This document shows positions 61,504 to 64,000 of a DNA stretch of 64,000 nt, piece by piece. Origin of the DNA: Candidatus Borkfalkia stercoripullorum (GTDB lineage: Bacteria; Bacillota; Clostridia; Christensenellales; Borkfalkiaceae); contig DWXC01000027.1 of NCBI GenBank assembly GCA_019119395.1, positions 143,200 to 207,199 of the forward strand, read 5' to 3'. How positions within the stretch are numbered: the stretch's first letter is position 1; every line of letters begins with the position of its first letter. Made by a program: the position numbers and the translations under genes. Below the pieces are notes generated by a model. The model had not been told where the DNA came from and made no database searches. It saw only the letters and a list, made by a program, of their open reading frames with translations.

Positions 61504-62406
61504 ATGGAAAAATTTCTTGAAACATTAAAAAATATCGGCCTGGATTTTGTGCAGAACACGGGTCTTGCGATCGTGCGGACGATCGCTTTTCTCGTGCTCG
61601 GGCTGGTCGTTATCAAAATCGTGCAGAGCCTCACGCGCGGCGCGACGCTGAAAAGCAGGCGGCTTGATAAAGTTGCTTCGTCTTTTGTGGTTTCTATCGT
61701 GACGGTAGTGCTTTATATTATATTGGTAATCGTCCTGGTCAGTTCTTTGGGTTTTTCGACCGCGGGCATTATCGCGGCCTTTTCGGCGGTCGCTCTTGCC
61801 GTTGCGTTGGCGTTGAAAGACAGCCTTGCCAGTCTGGCAAACGGCGTGATCATCATATTTACGAAGCCTTTCAAAAAAGGTGATTATGTGGAAGTCAACG
61901 GCATAGACGGGCTTGTACAGGATATACGGCTGTTCAATACAAAGATTTTAACGTACGATAACGTGGCCGTCATCATTCCGAACAGTGAAATTCTTTCTTC
62001 AAAGATGATCAATTACAGCGCCATGCCGATCCGTCGCGTCGTGATCGATATACCCGTTTCGTACGATGCCGAAACGGGAGTCGCAAAACAGGTTTTACTC
62101 GATAAAACAAAGGCGCATCCGTATGTTGTCAATACGCCCGCACCGTCGGTCGTTCTGAAAGAATACGGCTCGAGCGCGCTTGTTTTTACGGTCCGCGCCT
62201 GGACTCCGAACGATCAATATTGGGATACGCTTTTTGAATTGAGGGAAGGATTGCTTCAGGCGCTCAACGATGCGGATATCAAAGTTCCGTTCAATCATCT
62301 GGAAGTTACTTTATTGAACGAAAGAGATTCCGTCCGGGCGAAACCGGAAGGGGCGGAAAAGGGCAGCGCGGACGAAAAATCGGATACGGACGGTGGACGT
62401 TTATGA
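61504..62406 (+). CDS. MscS-type mechanosensitive ion channel
   Basis: A small-conductance osmotic valve, 300 residues: membrane helices near 15-35, 55-80 and TM3 with SALAVALALKDSLASLANGVII (pieces), then the soluble beta domain (PFKKGDYVEVNGIDGLVQDI, IIPNSEI). The ATG at 61504 is preferred; TTG 61492 is in frame. It overlaps the next gene by 4 nt (ATGA). Confidence 0.93.
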   Translation: MEKFLETLKNIGLDFVQNTGLAIVRTIAFLVLGLVVIKIVQSLTRGATLKSRRLDKVASSFVVSIVTVVLYIILVIVLVSSLGFSTAGIIAAFSAVALAVALALKDSLASLANGVIIIFTKPFKKGDYVEVNGIDGLVQDIRLFNTKILTYDNVAVIIPNSEILSSKMINYSAMPIRRVVIDIPVSYDAETGVAKQVLLDKTKAHPYVVNTPAPSVVLKEYGSSALVFTVRAWTPNDQYWDTLFELREGLLQALNDADIKVPFNHLEVTLLNERDSVRAKPEGAEKGSADEKSDTDGGRL

Positions 62407-62876
62407 CTACGCGACTTGTTATAGAATACGCCGTTTACGGCGGAATTATCGTTTTGGGGCTGCTTGTTTTGGGGCTGATGAAAAGGAAAAACAAGTTGCC
62501 GAATCATTCGGAGCTTCGGAACAGGCTTTTTGCGGTGCAGTCGCAGATAAGATCCTTTTATAAAGAGGAAAGTGCCGAGCCTTCCGGCGGCTATGACTTT
62601 TATAAACGCGTTACAAAGTTTATTTTTTTGCTGGATAAACTGGTTTACGACACTTCCATGATCTCTGAAAAAGAACGCGACGTTCAAATCGGGAATATTT
62701 CCGCGATCCTTGAACAGGCAAGGAATGAAATTTCGGTTTATAAGTTCAATCAGAAACCGAAGGAAGACCTTAGCAGCATTTTAAATGCGGCGGAAATCGT
62801 AGACAAGGCAATTGCCGAAGCGGATGAAATTCTTATTCGAGATAAAGAATATAAGGAACGAAAAGGAAAAGCCTAG
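62403..62876 (+). CDS. Membrane-anchored protein of unknown function
   Basis: 157 residues with one N-terminal hydrophobic helix (about 5-25, IEYAVYGGIIVLGLLVLGL), then a basic patch and an alpha-helical cytosolic part. I recognise no family. Overlap with the mscS-like gene by ATGA shows coupled translation, so it may assist the channel. Confidence 0.75.
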   Translation: MTTRLVIEYAVYGGIIVLGLLVLGLMKRKNKLPNHSELRNRLFAVQSQIRSFYKEESAEPSGGYDFYKRVTKFIFLLDKLVYDTSMISEKERDVQIGNISAILEQARNEISVYKFNQKPKEDLSSILNAAEIVDKAIAEADEILIRDKEYKERKGKA

Positions 62877-62891
62877 GGTGCGGGGTTAACA

Positions 62892-63608
62892 ATGGATAAA
62901 GTGCTTATCTGTATCGGCGGGGGCGAATTGAAAAGCAAAGAAACGCTGCCGATCGACGCTTATATAGCGCAAAAGGCGAAAGAACGCGCGGGAGAGCGCC
63001 GTGCTTACGGGCTGTTTATCCCGACGGCCAGTCACGACAGTATGCCGTATTTTAACAGCTTCCGAAAGACGTATACGTCGGTTTTCGATATCAAAGCCGA
63101 CGTCGCATTGACCGTATACGGCGAAATGAGCATGTCAAAAATTGCGGACAAATTTGCGAAGGCCGATTTTATTTACGTCGGGGGCGGAGATACCGTTTTT
63201 ATGCTCGATCATTGGAAAAAAACGGGATTGACGGAACTTATACGTGAAGCATACGATCGCGGCGTCGTTGTCTGCGGATTGTCGGCCGGGGCGATCTGTT
63301 GGTTCGAACAAATGTATACCGATTCGGAAGTCGGCGGAAGTGCGGAACAGTATACATTGTTTCCCGGATTGAATTGGATAAAAGGAACAATTTCTCCGCA
63401 TTATAATGCTCGAATGCTTGACTTTGATGAAAAAATACTCTATAATAATATAGATGCTGTCGGATTAGAGGATCGCAGCGCGATTGAAATCGTAAACGGA
63501 GAGATCATCCGTTCCGTCACATGCGGCGGCAGGGCTTTCAGGCTTTGCCCGGAAGATGGAATTCTCCGTAAAAATGAGATCGAACCCGTTCTTAAATTAT
63601 CGGAATAA
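62892..63608 (+). CDS. Peptidase E (S51)-like protein
   Basis: A 238-residue protein of the class I glutamine amidotransferase-like fold. It keeps GGGDTVFML and the nucleophile Ser in CGLSAGAICWF, as in peptidase E (aspartyl dipeptidase) and cyanophycinase. Which substrate it cuts cannot be decided; it is probably cytosolic. ATG 62892, weak SD GGGG upstream. It is the last gene before tRNA-Leu. Confidence 0.9.
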   Translation: MDKVLICIGGGELKSKETLPIDAYIAQKAKERAGERRAYGLFIPTASHDSMPYFNSFRKTYTSVFDIKADVALTVYGEMSMSKIADKFAKADFIYVGGGDTVFMLDHWKKTGLTELIREAYDRGVVVCGLSAGAICWFEQMYTDSEVGGSAEQYTLFPGLNWIKGTISPHYNARMLDFDEKILYNNIDAVGLEDRSAIEIVNGEIIRSVTCGGRAFRLCPEDGILRKNEIEPVLKLSE

Positions 63609-63641
63609 GGGTTTGAACTTTGCGGCAGGACATAATTATTT

Positions 63642-63728
63642 GCGAGTGTGGTGAAACTGGCAGACGCGCTAGATTCAGGTTCTAGTGGGAGCGATCCCAT
63701 GCAGGTTCAAGTCCTGTCACTCGCACCA
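63642..63728 (+). tRNA. tRNA-Leu(CAG)
   Basis: Acceptor stem GCGAGTG / CACTCGC with encoded CCA; anticodon loop TTCAGGT between CTAGA and TCTAG arms gives CAG; the long variable arm (TGGGAGCGATCCCA) marks a class II tRNA; T loop GGTTCAAGTCC. It follows the peptidase E gene by 33 nt. Confidence 0.96.
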
Positions 63729-63758
63729 TCATGAGTGAACAAAAAAGATATTCACTCA

Positions 63759-63786
63759 AAAAACCCCGGTTTTACCGGGGTTTTTG
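63759..63786 (+). terminator. Intrinsic terminator after tRNA-Leu
   Basis: AAAAACCCCGG-TTTTA-CCGGGGTTTTT: a perfect GC stem with T tail. A second hairpin (TGCCGTTT/AAACGGCA then TTTTTTT) follows at about 63785-63818. Confidence 0.9.
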
Positions 63787-63925
63787 CCGTTTATAGGGGC
63801 AAAAACGGCATTTTTTTGACGGCGTAATTTTTTACAAACAATGCGCAATATCGTAGATATTTTTGAGGCATTTTCCGATTGTGCCGGGACTTGAACTTAC
63901 ATAAAACATAAATCGGATAAAAATC

Positions 63926-63960
63926 AAAGCACATAGGTAAAAAACCTGTGTGCTTTTTTT
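63926..63960 (+). terminator. Terminator before the right-edge gene
   Basis: AAAGCACATAGGT (63926-63938) pairs with ACCTGTGTGCTTT (63944-63956), one G-T pair, then TTTTT. The roughly 100 bases between the tRNA terminators and this hairpin hold no gene I can see. Confidence 0.75.
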
Positions 63961-63985
63961 ATGCAAAAAGGAGGAGCGAAAACAG

Positions 63986-64000
63986 ATGGCAAGAGCAGAA
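63986..64000 (+). CDS. Start of a further gene, cut by right edge
   Basis: AAAAGGAGGAGC then ATG 63986 (MARAE...) at the edge: a strong SD and five codons. The product cannot be named. Confidence 0.5.

Noticed and set aside
1..64000. CRISPR arrays, insertion sequences, prophage or toxin-antitoxin genes
   Set aside because: I found no regularly spaced repeats, transposase motifs or phage structural genes. The RHH protein at 40.9 kb is too large and wrongly placed to be a usual antitoxin, and clpB is not a toxin.

Overview
The window looks like a chromosomal segment of an anaerobic, probably endospore-forming Firmicute of class Clostridia. This rests on an IspH-ribosomal protein S1 fusion inside a cmk-plsC-ispH/rpsA cluster, SpoIVB and GerW/YtfJ sporulation proteins, nadK-argR-recN and scpA-scpB neighbourhoods, consensus TTGACA/TATAAT-type promoters with 16-18 nt spacers, and strong Shine-Dalgarno sites at most genes. 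A family-level placement (for example Christensenellales) is a guess. Almost all of the window is ordinary dense housekeeping sequence. I see no prophage, insertion sequence, CRISPR array or rRNA operon.

Layout. 1-3.9 kb: galT (cut by the left edge) and galE, then a cupin protein and an aldo/keto reductase. 4-9 kb: one operon encoding biotin-dependent, sodium-pump-type decarboxylase/transcarboxylase parts (acyl-CoA-type carboxyltransferase, gamma, biotin carrier, beta, oxaloacetate-type carboxyltransferase), driven by a good promoter with two 18-bp direct repeats just upstream. 9-16 kb: flavoprotein, chorismate mutase-CMP kinase fusion, plsC, ispH-rpsA fusion, htpG. 16-20.7 kb: a decayed hydrolase, nadK-argR-recN, and spoIVB facing them. 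20.9-22.9 kb: deoB-punA nucleoside salvage. 23-27 kb: two D,D-carboxypeptidases around ytfI/gerW, then rluB. 27-31.6 kb: a phosphofructokinase and the ppx-ppk polyphosphate pair. 31.7-35.4 kb: lysA, a site-2 protease, scpA-scpB. 35.5-38.2 kb: a BspA-like leucine-rich-repeat lipoprotein with an unusually structured mRNA leader. 38.3-41.6 kb (minus strand): a ribbon-helix-helix regulator and clpB. 41.7-44.3 kb: an orphan protein, a glycoside hydrolase family 31 remnant, and a DnaD-type protein ending in a DnaI-like zinc motif. 44.4-50 kb: sbcD-sbcC and a hydrolase-like protein that lacks its nucleophile. 50-63.6 kb: lepB, degV, ACT/DUF711, pepF, dnaB, tsaC/sua5, a low-molecular-weight phosphatase, rpiB, galU, mtaD, mscS and a peptidase E-like protein. 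The right end holds tRNA-Leu(CAG) and the first five codons of a further gene.

The least-explained signals are: the RHH-clpB operon, whose promoter is overlaid by three copies of an AT-rich motif; the leader RNA upstream of the BspA-like gene, with mutually exclusive hairpins; two genes (nadK and the site-2 protease) whose promoters place the transcription start on the start codon; the DnaD protein that carries the DnaI zinc module but no ATPase; and the AroH-Cmk fusion. All functional assignments are from reading motifs and family resemblance by eye; no database search was possible.
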